A stretch of DNA of 64,000 nucleotides from CAYSBE01 sp046309355 (lineage in GTDB: Bacteria > Bacteroidota > Bacteroidia > UKL13-3), in NCBI GenBank assembly GCA_046309355.1, contig JBKCPL010000062.1:3252-67251 (forward strand), read 5' to 3'. This document shows positions 51,453-61,800 of the stretch, piece after piece (position 1 is the first letter of the stretch; every line of letters begins with the position of its first letter). The translations under genes and the position numbers were made by a program. Below the pieces are notes generated by a model. The model saw only the letters and a program-made list of their open reading frames with translations. It had not been told where the DNA came from and ran no database searches.

Positions 51453-52364
51453 TCAGCCTTTCATCCAACGTATCAACCACGGAAGTCGGTTTATGCGCAA
51501 ATGAACATAATTCCGTTTTTCAGCTCCAAACCCTTTGAATAACCGGGCTACACCGGGAATTTCCGACCCTTCAAAATCGAGTTCGAAGGGGTGGCCGCTG
51601 TAATGCCGTATCATGTGATCAAACAACAAGTAAATACTCCTCTCCTCTTTACCCTGTTTGCTGCTACTGCCCATCAGGTAGTAAATGCGGGTATTGCAAA
51701 TGGCAAATGCAGCGGAAGAAAGTATGTCGCCCTTATCGTCACTTACTGCCAGAGGCTTTACCAAGTGATTGGCAAAAAGTGTATCGAACAGTTGCTGCAA
51801 CACAACATAGTGCGAACTATCCAGTCCTTTGGTTTCAGCTCCTTTGTGGGTGCGGTATTGGTCAATAATAACAGATGTATCGCATGCAACAACCTGTTGC
51901 GGGTGGCGGGTTGCTTTTTTCAGGTTGCGTCTGGTGTGTTCACTGTATTTTTTTACCAGCTTTTCGTAGGGCTTATTCAAGGGTAAAACATAATTTTTAC
52001 GCTTAATGATTTTTCCCTTGCTTATGTTTTGCTGAACAAGAGCCTCATTCAGTTGTACATCAATATACCTGTACTTATGCGGTATTGCTGACAGCACTTC
52101 ATCAAGTTGCTCGGCTAAGGGTAAATGCTTATAAAAAAGCCCCAATTGCTGGGTAAAAAAAGGCTGAAACACATACTGATAAATTTTTTTCTTTACCGGA
52201 AGCGGAAACACAGCTTCGTAATCGCCTACAACCAGTGCACTCCAGCCCGGGCAAACTATATCGAGGTACCACGAATACCCGTACAGCATACTGTTCAGGC
52301 TTTGCGAAATACAAAGATCCCAGCGCTGTTTATCAATTTCTTGGTGTTGAAGGTACTGTATCAA
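51453..52364 (-). CDS. FemAB/GNAT-like acyltransferase, putative
   Basis: A 303-residue soluble protein. The middle stretch KKYSEHTRRNLKKATRHPQQ followed by GAETKGLDSSHYVVLQQLFD and then AAFAICNTRIYYLMGSSSKQ and FELDFEGSEIPGVARLFKGF is the pattern of the FemAB-like branch of the GNAT fold, in which an acyl or aminoacyl group is transferred. Residues 1-110 hold WSALVVGDYEAVFPLPVKKK and are less conserved. It starts two bases after the stop of the polysaccharide deacetylase gene, so the pair is translationally coupled and presumably acts on the same cell-envelope glycan. Substrate unknown. Confidence 0.65.
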   Translation of the reverse strand: MIQYLQHQEIDKQRWDLCISQSLNSMLYGYSWYLDIVCPGWSALVVGDYEAVFPLPVKKKIYQYVFQPFFTQQLGLFYKHLPLAEQLDEVLSAIPHKYRYIDVQLNEALVQQNISKGKIIKRKNYVLPLNKPYEKLVKKYSEHTRRNLKKATRHPQQVVACDTSVIIDQYRTHKGAETKGLDSSHYVVLQQLFDTLFANHLVKPLAVSDDKGDILSSAAFAICNTRIYYLMGSSSKQGKEERSIYLLFDHMIRHYSGHPFELDFEGSEIPGVARLFKGFGAEKRNYVHLRINRLPWLIRWMKG

Positions 52365-52366
52365 GC

Positions 52367-53680
52367 TTATTGTTTATCGGCTGCAAAGTTATGCATTGTT
52401 TGGAATACGTATCTCCAGCTATGCCATCCTTCGGCAGAACTAAGATTAGAATTGTGCCAAATACTTATGAATTCGCCCGAATACGTGTGAACTGTATCCA
52501 TCAATTTCTCGATAAGCCGAATAGCAGTAGCAGGATTTAGCTCCATGGCATACCTAAGTGTGGTATCCATTACACAAGGTGAGTGTATCTGTAATTCAGC
52601 GGGCTTATTCGTTTTTAAATTAAAAAATTGAAATGGCTTGCAGGTTGATGCCCTAAACCCACAGCGGTCGGCATACATCATTGAATAGTCGAACCGAATA
52701 CCGGCAAGCTCCAATGCTTCATACGTTTCGGGTAAATGTAACCGCAGGTAGTGTTGCCTGCTATGATAAATAATACGGCCACATAATTTTTCCAAACGCT
52801 GCTTTTCTTCTGCTATCCATTCAGTATGCTCACGTGTGTGATACGATGGGTGTAATCCGATTTGTGCATCTGCATCTAGTTTTGCAATGGCGTTTTTATA
52901 ATCATACGAAGTGTGCGATATGTTTTTATCGTAGTTGGTTTCATTTCGGGTAAGAAAAAAATACATAAGGTGCGCCCGTGTCTTCATCACTACCGATTCG
53001 ATGTATGCATAGCTATCGTATGGGTCTTTGCTAAATCCTGTAAATACTTTCAATTGTTCTGTGGCATCCTGTAAACGTTGCTGTTTAAGTGCATTTGCCC
53101 ATTTCATCAATTGCTTTGCTGCGCCATAGCCTTTGTAGCGATATACAAAATCAACATCAATGGAGCTGATGTGCTGAAAGATACTGTTTGCAAAGTTTAG
53201 TTCAGGGAATTGCTGATTCAGTTGAATGCGTAATTGATTTGCCCATACATCTATCAAGGGTATTTCAAGAAATTGGTATTGCCAGGCCAAGCTGCTTGTA
53301 TAGTTGAATCGGCCATGTTTATCGGGTTCAAAAAAAACATACTCCTCGTAGCGGCTTAGCAAATAAAAGGCTGCTGAAAAGATATCGAACGGATGGTCGG
53401 ATGAAGCATGCCCGACTGCAATGGTTTTCATCCAGTGCGGATGGTCGGTAACAGATACGGTTTGCCGTTCGGTATGCTTTTCAAAAAGCAACTGTGTGGG
53501 AATAATCTGATAGCTGTTTTCGCACCACACATTGCTATAATTTAGTTTAGGACCGGTATGTTTTACAAATTGATCAAAGTCGTGAATACTGGTATATTCC
53601 ACTCCTATACGCCTGTAAAGCAATTCGTGTAGAATATATGTTAAACGAGGACTTTCCGTAGCGCTGTATACAAGCAACAT
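52367..53680 (-). CDS. Polysaccharide deacetylase-like protein (DUF7033 plus NodB-like)
   Basis: A 437-residue protein from ATG 53680 (MLLVYSATESPRLTYILHEL); ATG 53737 would overlap the promoter of the divergent glyS gene. Residues about 1-130 match the N-terminal DUF7033 region; residues 130-437 carry the deacetylase-like barrel seen in Bacteroidota: ISSIDVDFVYRYKGYG (metal-binding Asp pair), IGLHPSYHTREHTEW (His motif), RQHYLRLHLPETYEAL and ISIWHNSNLSSAEGW near the end. It may remove acetyl groups from a surface or capsular polysaccharide. No signal peptide is seen. It is the first gene of a two-gene operon with the FemAB-like protein. A TATTTTTG -7 element lies at 53702-53695. Confidence 0.75.
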   Translation of the reverse strand: MLLVYSATESPRLTYILHELLYRRIGVEYTSIHDFDQFVKHTGPKLNYSNVWCENSYQIIPTQLLFEKHTERQTVSVTDHPHWMKTIAVGHASSDHPFDIFSAAFYLLSRYEEYVFFEPDKHGRFNYTSSLAWQYQFLEIPLIDVWANQLRIQLNQQFPELNFANSIFQHISSIDVDFVYRYKGYGAAKQLMKWANALKQQRLQDATEQLKVFTGFSKDPYDSYAYIESVVMKTRAHLMYFFLTRNETNYDKNISHTSYDYKNAIAKLDADAQIGLHPSYHTREHTEWIAEEKQRLEKLCGRIIYHSRQHYLRLHLPETYEALELAGIRFDYSMMYADRCGFRASTCKPFQFFNLKTNKPAELQIHSPCVMDTTLRYAMELNPATAIRLIEKLMDTVHTYSGEFISIWHNSNLSSAEGWHSWRYVFQTMHNFAADKQ

Positions 53681-53694
53681 GAAGTGCAAAATAA

Positions 53695-53702
53695 CAAAAA
53701 TA
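53695..53702 (-). promoter_or_regulatory. -7 element of the polysaccharide deacetylase operon
   Basis: The minus strand reads TATTTTTG, an exact TAnnTTTG match, 15 bases upstream of ATG 53680. A TTG is present but only 13 bases upstream, so the -33 part is not supported. Confidence 0.35.
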
Positions 53703-53767
53703 AGCCGTGCTGTTGCAATACATACCGGATATTGCACCTTGTATGTTTTGGTGTAACTTGCGGGCCT

Positions 53768-55252
53768 ATGTCGGACGAGTTATTCAAGAAAGTAGTAAGC
53801 CATGCCAAAGAGTATGGTTTTGTGTTCCCATCCAGCGAAATTTATGACGGATTAGGAGCTGTTTACGATTACGGTCAAAACGGAACCGAATTAAAAAACA
53901 ACCTTCGTCAATACTGGTGGAAAGCTATGGTGCACATGCATGAAAATATTGTGGGTATTGATTCTGCCATATTTATGCACCCAAAAACATGGAAGGCCAG
54001 TGGACATATAGATGGGTTTAGCGACCCCATGATTGATAACAAAGACAGCAAGAAACGCTACCGTGCCGATCAGTTGTTGGAAGATAAAATAGCCCGTTAC
54101 GAAAAAGACGGCAAGACACAAAAAGCTGCTGAATTGCAACAGGGGCTTGATAAAGCGATGCTCGAAAATGACCTAGCTCTGTTAAAGAGTCTTGTTGAAC
54201 AGCATGAAATTGCCTGTCCAATTAGCGGTACACGCAATTGGACCGATGTGCGGCAATTCAACCTCATGTTTAGTACCGAAATGGGAGCTATGGCTGAAGA
54301 TGCCGATAAAATATACTTGCGCCCCGAAACTGCACAGGGCATATTCGTCAATTTTCTGAATGTTCAAAAAACAGGCCGCATGAAAATACCTTTCGGTATT
54401 GCACAAACAGGCAAAGCCTTTCGAAATGAAATAATAGCACGCCAATTTATAATGCGTATGCGTGAGTTTGAACAAATGGAAATGCAGTTTTTTGTGCGAC
54501 CCGGCACTCAAAAACAGTGGTACGAATACTGGAAAGCAGCACGGCTTAAATGGCATCAGAAACTTGGGCTAGGCAATGCAAAATACCGCTACCACGATCA
54601 TGTAAAGTTAGCTCACTATGCCGATGCAGCTGTTGATATAGAGTTTGATTTCCCTTTCGGATTTAAAGAACTGGAAGGCATACATTCACGTACAGATTTT
54701 GACCTAAGAAATCATCAGGAATTGTCCGGTAAGAAACTGCAGTACTTTGATGCAGAAACCGATGAAAACGGAAAGCCATTTGGCAATTATATTCCTTATG
54801 TGGTTGAAACATCCGTAGGGCTCGACCGACTCTTTTTATCGGTGCTTTGCGCTGCATACCACGAAGAAGAAATAGGTAGTGCGGATGCACCATCAGATAA
54901 AAAAGATACACGTGTAGTGCTGCGCATTACGCCTGTTCTTGCTCCATACAAAATAGCGGTATTCCCCCTTACCAAAAAAGATGGCTTACCCGAAGTAGCC
55001 CGACAGATTATTGATAAGCTGAAACTGGAATACAATTGCTTTTATGAGGAAAAAGACGCTATAGGGAAACGCTACCGCAGGCAGGATGCCATAGGTACAC
55101 CATACTGCATTACTGTGGATCATCAAACACTCGAAGACAGAACGGTAACCATTCGTCACCGCGATACGATGATTCAAGAACGTGTTAGCATAGATGCATT
55201 GCAGGATATACTCAGCAAAACCATCAACTGGAATTCATTGTTAGCTGATTAA
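53768..55252 (+). CDS. glyS: Glycine--tRNA ligase (homodimeric type)
   Basis: A 494-residue class II synthetase from ATG 53768 (MSDELFKKVVSHAKEYGFVF); the upstream ATG at 53684 lies within the divergent promoter region and adds a Cys-rich tail with no role. Motifs are YDYGQNGTELKNNLRQYWW, SGTRNWTDVRQFNLMFSTEM, YLRPETAQGIFVNFLN (motif 2 region), FGIAQTGKAFRNEI, MREFEQMEMQFF, YIPYVVETSVGLDRLFLSVL (motif 3) and the C-terminal anticodon-binding domain (VAVF-like IAVFPLTKKDGL). The homodimeric alpha2 enzyme is expected in Bacteroidota. The stop codon overlaps the start of the DUF2480 gene by one base (TAATG). Confidence 0.96.
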   Translation: MSDELFKKVVSHAKEYGFVFPSSEIYDGLGAVYDYGQNGTELKNNLRQYWWKAMVHMHENIVGIDSAIFMHPKTWKASGHIDGFSDPMIDNKDSKKRYRADQLLEDKIARYEKDGKTQKAAELQQGLDKAMLENDLALLKSLVEQHEIACPISGTRNWTDVRQFNLMFSTEMGAMAEDADKIYLRPETAQGIFVNFLNVQKTGRMKIPFGIAQTGKAFRNEIIARQFIMRMREFEQMEMQFFVRPGTQKQWYEYWKAARLKWHQKLGLGNAKYRYHDHVKLAHYADAAVDIEFDFPFGFKELEGIHSRTDFDLRNHQELSGKKLQYFDAETDENGKPFGNYIPYVVETSVGLDRLFLSVLCAAYHEEEIGSADAPSDKKDTRVVLRITPVLAPYKIAVFPLTKKDGLPEVARQIIDKLKLEYNCFYEEKDAIGKRYRRQDAIGTPYCITVDHQTLEDRTVTIRHRDTMIQERVSIDALQDILSKTINWNSLLAD

Positions 55253-55776
55253 TGAACAACGAACAGGATAGCATTCAACCCATTGAAAACCGCGTAGCCG
55301 GCAGCGGGCTTCTTACGCTAAACCTAGAAGAGTATTTCCATTCCGGTGAACGTGTGGTGCTGGATATACAGCCCTGGCTTTTTCACGGCATTATTCTGAA
55401 GGAAAAAGACTTCAGAGAAACGGTAAAGCAACACGACTGGAAGCAGTACGACAACAAAAATGTGGCTTTTATATGCTCGGCTGATGCGATAGTGCCCACC
55501 TGGGCTTACATGCTGTTGGCTGTAAATATTGAACCCTACGCCCACCGTTATGTTTTTGGTAGCATTACGATGCTGAACGATGTGCTGTATCAGGATGCAC
55601 TGAGAAGCATTGACTATGAAAGTTTCAGAGATGCGCGGGTCATTGTAAAAGGGTGCAGCGATGTGCCAGTACCTGTAAGTGCCTACGTTGAAATTACACA
55701 CCGTCTTATGCCCTTTGCCAAAAGCATAATGTATGGCGAGGCTTGCAGCAATGTTCCCATCTGGAAACGCAAATAA
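55252..55776 (+). CDS. DUF2480 family protein
   Basis: A 174-residue soluble protein. The opening ENRVAGSGLLTLNLEEYF, then QPWLFHGIILKEKDFRETVK, FICSADAIVPTWAYMLLA, YVFGSITMLNDVLYQDALRS and the C-terminal EACSNVPIWKRK match the Bacteroidota-specific DUF2480 family, whose function is unknown. Cysteines in KGCSD and EACSN and histidines in the middle could bind a metal, but this is a guess. Its start overlaps the glyS stop (TAATG), so it is co-translated with the synthetase. It is followed by a terminator. Confidence 0.85.
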   Translation: MNNEQDSIQPIENRVAGSGLLTLNLEEYFHSGERVVLDIQPWLFHGIILKEKDFRETVKQHDWKQYDNKNVAFICSADAIVPTWAYMLLAVNIEPYAHRYVFGSITMLNDVLYQDALRSIDYESFRDARVIVKGCSDVPVPVSAYVEITHRLMPFAKSIMYGEACSNVPIWKRK

Positions 55777-55794
55777 TACCTGATGATATATGTA

Positions 55795-55824
55795 AAAAAA
55801 ATGCCGCTTTAAGCGGCATTTTTT
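55795..55824 (+). terminator. Rho-independent terminator after DUF2480 gene
   Basis: A stem AAAAAATGCCGC (55795-55806) with GCGGCATTTTTT (55813-55824) and a short TTTAA-type loop is followed by T-rich sequence. It ends the glyS-DUF2480 transcript. Confidence 0.88.
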
Positions 55825-55831
55825 ATTGGGA

Positions 55832-55876
55832 GTAAACAATAAGGGCGGGCGCTACGCGCCCGCCCTTATTGTTTAC
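55832..55876. terminator. Perfect 21-bp inverted repeat (bidirectional terminator-like)
   Basis: The left arm GTAAACAATAAGGGCGGGCGC (55832-55852; 21 bases, shown here only by its ends: GTAAACAATA...GGGCGC) pairs perfectly with 55856-55876 around the 3-base loop TAC. It lies between the DUF2480 terminator and the stop of the giant minus-strand gene at 55895. It may act as terminator for that gene; only a short T-rich stretch follows on the minus side. Confidence 0.7.
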
Positions 55877-55894
55877 ATAGAGTTAACTCTACCC

Positions 55895-58800
55895 TTAGTT
55901 GGTTTTAACCACTTTCAGGGTTGTGCTTTCTGTACCGTTGAGTCGCACAAAGTATATTCCACCTTTCAGTTTATCCAACTCATCCATAGCTATACGGTTC
56001 ATACCTTTTTCAATCAGAACTTCGCGAGTGCTAATTACTCTGCCCTGAATATCGGTAATCGTCAATGTATAGTCTGCATCTTGCAGGCTTACAACTTCTA
56101 CCTGAAGTCCGGTGTTGAATGGATTTGGATATGCTTTAACCGATGTCACGGCTCTGGTATCGCGGTTTACACTAACCACTGAGCTTAAGGTTTCAGTTCC
56201 GTCAAAGTCAATCTGACGCAGGCGATAGTACAATGTGTTGGCCTGAGCAACAGCAAATGCTCCTTCATCCAACAATTCATAATTAACACGTACCACGCTG
56301 TATTCTTTACCATTTACAAACTTGATTTCAGTAAAGTTCTCACCGTCAGCCGAACGCTCAACGCTGAATCCACGGTTATTTTGTTCGCTAGCAGTGGTCC
56401 AGGTCAGCAGTACATCTTCATTCAATCCTTTGCCCTCAAATGCTATCAGGTTAACAGGTAGAGCTGTTGCTAAACTATCCCCTACTGTAAAGAAGCTTAA
56501 GCTGCTTACACCTGATATACTGCGAGAGTAAGGATCTGTACCGGTTGCTGCTCCAAACGATGTACCTACGTATGTCCACTTGCTGTTTGCTGTGTTATAA
56601 CGCGAAACAGCTGATTGTGTACGGTTGAATCCACCCACTTCTTCTGCCGAATTCCAAGTAAGCGTAATCGTAGCGTTAGAACCACCTGCTACTGATTCGC
56701 TGATTGCCCATGTACGGTCAACCATGCTGGTAGCCAATGGCAATCCTGAGTTTCCGTTAACCAATACTCCGTTAAACACGCGTACCGATATTACATCTGT
56801 TGTTGAAGAACCATTCAGCTGTACCTGAGCCGGGGTAAATGATGTGAGTGAACCTACAGGGTAAGATACGTTGGTAGAATTATTCTGAACTGTTCTGTTT
56901 AATGAACCGATACCATTAGTTTTTACATAGTTTGTAGAGCTGGCATTTACTATTGAACCGGTTGAACCTATGGTCAGGTTATTGGCACCTAAACGTACTG
57001 AACCTGTAATAAATTCAAGATGTCTGTTCACGGTAAGGCTGGTATTCAGAATCAAATCGCCTGATCCAAGGTTAACTAGTACAGTATCTACGTTGCTTAT
57101 AAGATTACCAGTATTCTGATTTCCTGTCAAGGCACTGTATTCTACTCTTGCTCCAGCATTGATAGTACGTGCACCGTTTACTTGTATATTACCAGTAATA
57201 CCGGCTACTTCCAGGCCTTGAGGTGATCCTACAATAAGGCGTGAACCTGATTGCGCAGTAAAGCTTCCGATACCCGAGAGTACTTCAGTACCGAAATTAA
57301 TAGTACCACCGGTTTGTATTACAGTGTTTCCAAGAGCTGTTAGAGTACCACCTAAAGTAGCTACACCCGTTCCTGTAACGGTAATGGTATTGTAAGTACC
57401 CGATACTGTAGCGGCTGTTGAAACCACCAAATCGGCAATTACCGTGTAAGGAGTTACAGATGTATCAGCACCTGAAGGCGTAACCACAATAATATTACCT
57501 GTGGTTGTTCCTGTAGCTACTACTGCTGTAATCTGAGATGAACTATTTACAGTGTAAGATGCTGCAGCAGTTCCGTTAAACGATACTGCAGTTGCACCTG
57601 TAAAGTTAGATCCTGTAATAACTACAGTTGATCCTACACCACCTGAACTTGGACTGAAACCGCTAATAGTTGGCGGCAAGGTAACAGTGAAGTTAGTACC
57701 GCTTGTGCCGGTTCCGGAACCATTAACTACAGTTATTGCACCTGTAGATGCACCCGCTGGTACGGTAGCAGTTATGGTGGTTGTACTGTTTACTGTGAAA
57801 GATGAATTTACTCCATTAAATCTCACATTTGTTACTGCATTGAAATCTGTACCTGTAATAGTTACTGTAGTACCGGCAGGTCCTGTAGACGGTGTAAACG
57901 AGCTTACAGTTGGTGCTGGGAAAACTGTATACGGTGAGGATGACTCCACACTATCTGTACCATTGGTGACACGTATATTTCCTGTGGTTGCACCAGCAGG
58001 AACTGTCGTGTTAATGGTGGTATTATTTACTACAGTAAATGCGGCATTCTGACCATTGAATCTAACACCTGTTGCCCATGTAAATCCAGTTCCTGTTATA
58101 GTTACAGCCGAACCGAATGTGCCTGATGTAGGCGAGAACGAAGCAATGGTTGGAGCCGGTATTACTGTGAAATTAAATGCACTGGTTCCTGTACCAAATG
58201 AATTGGTAATTTGTATAGGACCTGTGGTTGCACCGGCAGGAACCGTAGTAGTAATGATAGTATCATTAACTACGGTGTAAACCGTTTGAGCCACACCATT
58301 GAAACTGATTGCACTTGCACCTGTAAACAGTGTACCTCTGATTGTTACTGCAGCTCCTATTGATGCAGCAGATGGTGATACAACTGTAATAGTTGGAGGA
58401 GCAGCCAATTCGGTTCCGGTAAATGTTATAAATGAACCGGTAGATGAAAGACCGCCTACCGATGCTATTCCGGTAGAAGAATTAGAGGTAGTGGTAAACT
58501 GAGTTGTCCAAGCTGTAGGTACGGCCACATCCGAAGTAGCCAGACGAATGTTATTCGCATTAATCGTTGTTCCAAGGGTAGCCGCATCGAAGTTGTAAAC
58601 CAGTCCATAGTTATAGGGTGTAGTACCACCGCTGATATCGGCACGTATGTAACAATTATTAAAGTTACCTGCCGGTGAAGATGGAGGATTTACACCTGTA
58701 AAGTCATATACTGTAGCACTGGTAGGTGCTGATGTTCCCCAGTTAATGGATGCAACCGGACGGTTGGCGAAAGTATACACTGTAGTTGTGTTGGAAGCGG

Positions 58801-61800
58801 GTGCTGCAGATGCTGTAGCCGCTATAGGCAGCATTGTAGGTGCGCTTGTCATGTGTGCCGAACCGATTGTAGTTGCTATACCTTGTGTGGTAGAACGAGC
58901 ATTTCCGCTAAAGTCGATGTTCAGGTTATTGATTTCAGAACCCGTGATACCTTTACCATAGGCATACCATACTTCTGCATTCGATGTGTTCAGACCCAAG
59001 TTACCGGTAGCAATGCTGGTAAACAGGTTATTAATATTCAACTGACCTGCACCTGTTCCGGCTTGAACATAATAGCTAAGTATATCGCTGGATGTATTGT
59101 TACGCCAGTTGGCCAGGTTGTTGTTTCCTAAGCCCCACTCACCTACTGCATTCACATTGGCTGTTGAGAGCAGGTTGTAAGCTGAAGAGGTATTCAACCA
59201 GGTAGTATTGGAAGGAGAGCTGGCCTGATTCGAAAGTGCATAGTGGAAGCCTGTTCCACCGGTTCTTCTATTAACAATAATATTGTTTCTGAAATTATTG
59301 TATGTGTTAATTTCTGTACCGGTATTGTTTCCACGCAGGTAACCATAGGTATTCTGAATACCTGAAGTTGCTGCTCCGTCTATAACAATAGAGTTATTGT
59401 ATGCATTGAGTGTAATAGCCACACTGTTGGTAAAGAGCCAGACACCTTTAATCTGAATATCCTGTGTCATTCCTGTACCCAGGGTAATCTGGTTATTTAA
59501 TAAATAGATCTGGTTGGATGCTCCTGCTATAGCGATACCTGCTACTGTAGGTGTAGGGTTTAGACTCGTGCTGGTAGACGAGCTGGTGATGTCATAAACA
59601 CGATTGCTTCGGAATATATTATCCTGACCTGCTGTCATGTAAATACCATGAACTGAAGAAGGTGTTGCTCCGGTATTGGTTCCACGTATAGCATATACGG
59701 TATTGTTTATAACTGTATTAGTAGCGCTTGATGCTGAAACAACTATACCGGCTGCAATACCAGCTGTTGAAGTACTGATACTAGCGCTTCGCAGGTTATG
59801 AACAGTATTGTTCGCAATGGTAGGGAAAGCATTGTTCGTTACCAACATACCATACATTAAACCACCCGTACCCGTTGCTGTCGCAGTCATATTTGCAATG
59901 GTATTATTGCTGACGGTATAGCTGGGTGAATATGCAGCCAATACTGACAAGAACATTCCATAATGGGTAGTGTTACTGGCTATGCTGATGCTGTTAGCCG
60001 TTGTATTGTGCCCTATCGTATTTCCGCTGATATTGCCCACAACTGAACCATTTTGGTGATACAGTCCGATAAACTGGGGAGTTACATTAGCCACATTCAT
60101 GTTTATTCCTTGTACATTGTTGTTTTGATAGGTCACATTATTAACACCAAAATAATGTATCCCATAGAACGTGCCTCCTGTTGACCACAATATGCTGTTC
60201 GTATTGGTTGGATGACCAATTTGGTTGTTGTTTATAACAGCATTACCTGCTTCAACACGTATACCTGTAAATAGTTGAGTAGCGGCATTGTTTGTAAACG
60301 CCAGATTTTGAACCGTATTGTTATTGAATAGTGAGTTGGCACCATTACCTACGCTGGCGCGTATACCATAGAATCCTATGTTATTAGGGTTGGTCCAAGC
60401 TGTACCTCCACAGTTAGGTGCACTACCTCCAATGAAGTTATTCGACATATTATTACCACTCGAGAACGAGCCACCTAAGAATACTATACCTTGGAAGGTA
60501 CCTGTAATATTTGGAACAAAACCGAGACTGTAGAAGAAGCTGTTTCCTGTAATCACGAATCCGTCACCGTTGTTACCTACCACTCCCACACCGGCAACCA
60601 CAAAGTTAGATATCTGATTATTGGTGATTACGATATTATTGTTGTAAACATTTGGTTGACCAAAGGAATAGATACCCGCGTTACCAGGTATACCATCGGG
60701 TAGGGTAGCAATTGTATTGTTGGTTAGAATACAGTTAGTAACCGTATCGAATGAACATGGTGTAGTGAGGAACTGGCTATTGTTGCCCACACGAAACTCA
60801 ATTGAACCACCGGCAGTATTCGAATTGCCTGATTCTACAATCAGGTTTCGCATAACCACTCCGCTGGCACTGCTCACTACAAACACGGCATTGCCTGTGT
60901 TGGCTGCGTAAGCACCTGTGGCCGCAACGTTACGGAAACGCAACAACCGTTCAGTTGGTGAGCCACCGTTGCGTATACCGGTAAATTTAACCCGGTCAGC
61001 TCCTATTAGGGTGATTAAACCGTTAACAGATGATGTATTTAGGAAATTACCCTGAACAGTTCTTGGAGAAGTAGCTGTTGCGTCAGGGCGAATGGTTAAG
61101 GTAAATGTACCTGCACCCGGTCCGTCTTCAGCGAATTTATTCAACTGAACCGCACCTGTTTCGTTTGTTATGTCCGATGTAATCTCAACAAATACATTTC
61201 CACCAAGTGTACGGTTATTAATAAATTCAAACAAACCGCCTGCATTGGTAAGTGATGTATAGGTTTGACCGGCACCAACAGGTATAACTGTATTGGCAGC
61301 GATAACAGGAAGGAATGAGTAGCGGAACGGATTAAGCGGATAATCCACTAAGCTGTTCACGTTTGTGCCTGTTGCTAAAGCAGGAAATGATTGCAAATTG
61401 CTTGCAGCATCCTGTGCCACTACAAAGTAGCGAATAGTATCAGTTTGACTTAATGCGGGTGAGAATGAGAGGTAATCAATACTAAATGAAGCTACAGCAT
61501 TGGTTGAAGTACCGGTTACGGTAACCGCGCCAGAAGAATACCAGATTGAGCTACCAGTACGTGAATAGTAAATTCTTGGTCTGTTAGCACCCGACATAAC
61601 TATACCATTATTATCCGTAATTGTAACGTTAGTGAGCGAGCGTGTACCGGTAAAACTACCTGCGTTTGTAAGCGGTGTATAGGAAATTGTAGGCGGGAAT
61701 GCATCAATCATGTTGAAGTTTCCGGCATGTGCCCCTACATCTGTAGGCGTGAGTGATGAACGGCTGTTAGCAAAATAATCTGTTGTAACAACAGTTACAG

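Noticed and set aside
53684..53767. N-terminal extension of glycyl-tRNA synthetase
   Set aside because: The Cys-rich stretch is not part of the family and lies in the divergent promoter region.
57687..58502. Plus-strand hydrophobic ORFs within the IPT/TIG region
   Set aside because: They are reverse-frame shadows of the tandem IPT/TIG domains and repeat with the same period.
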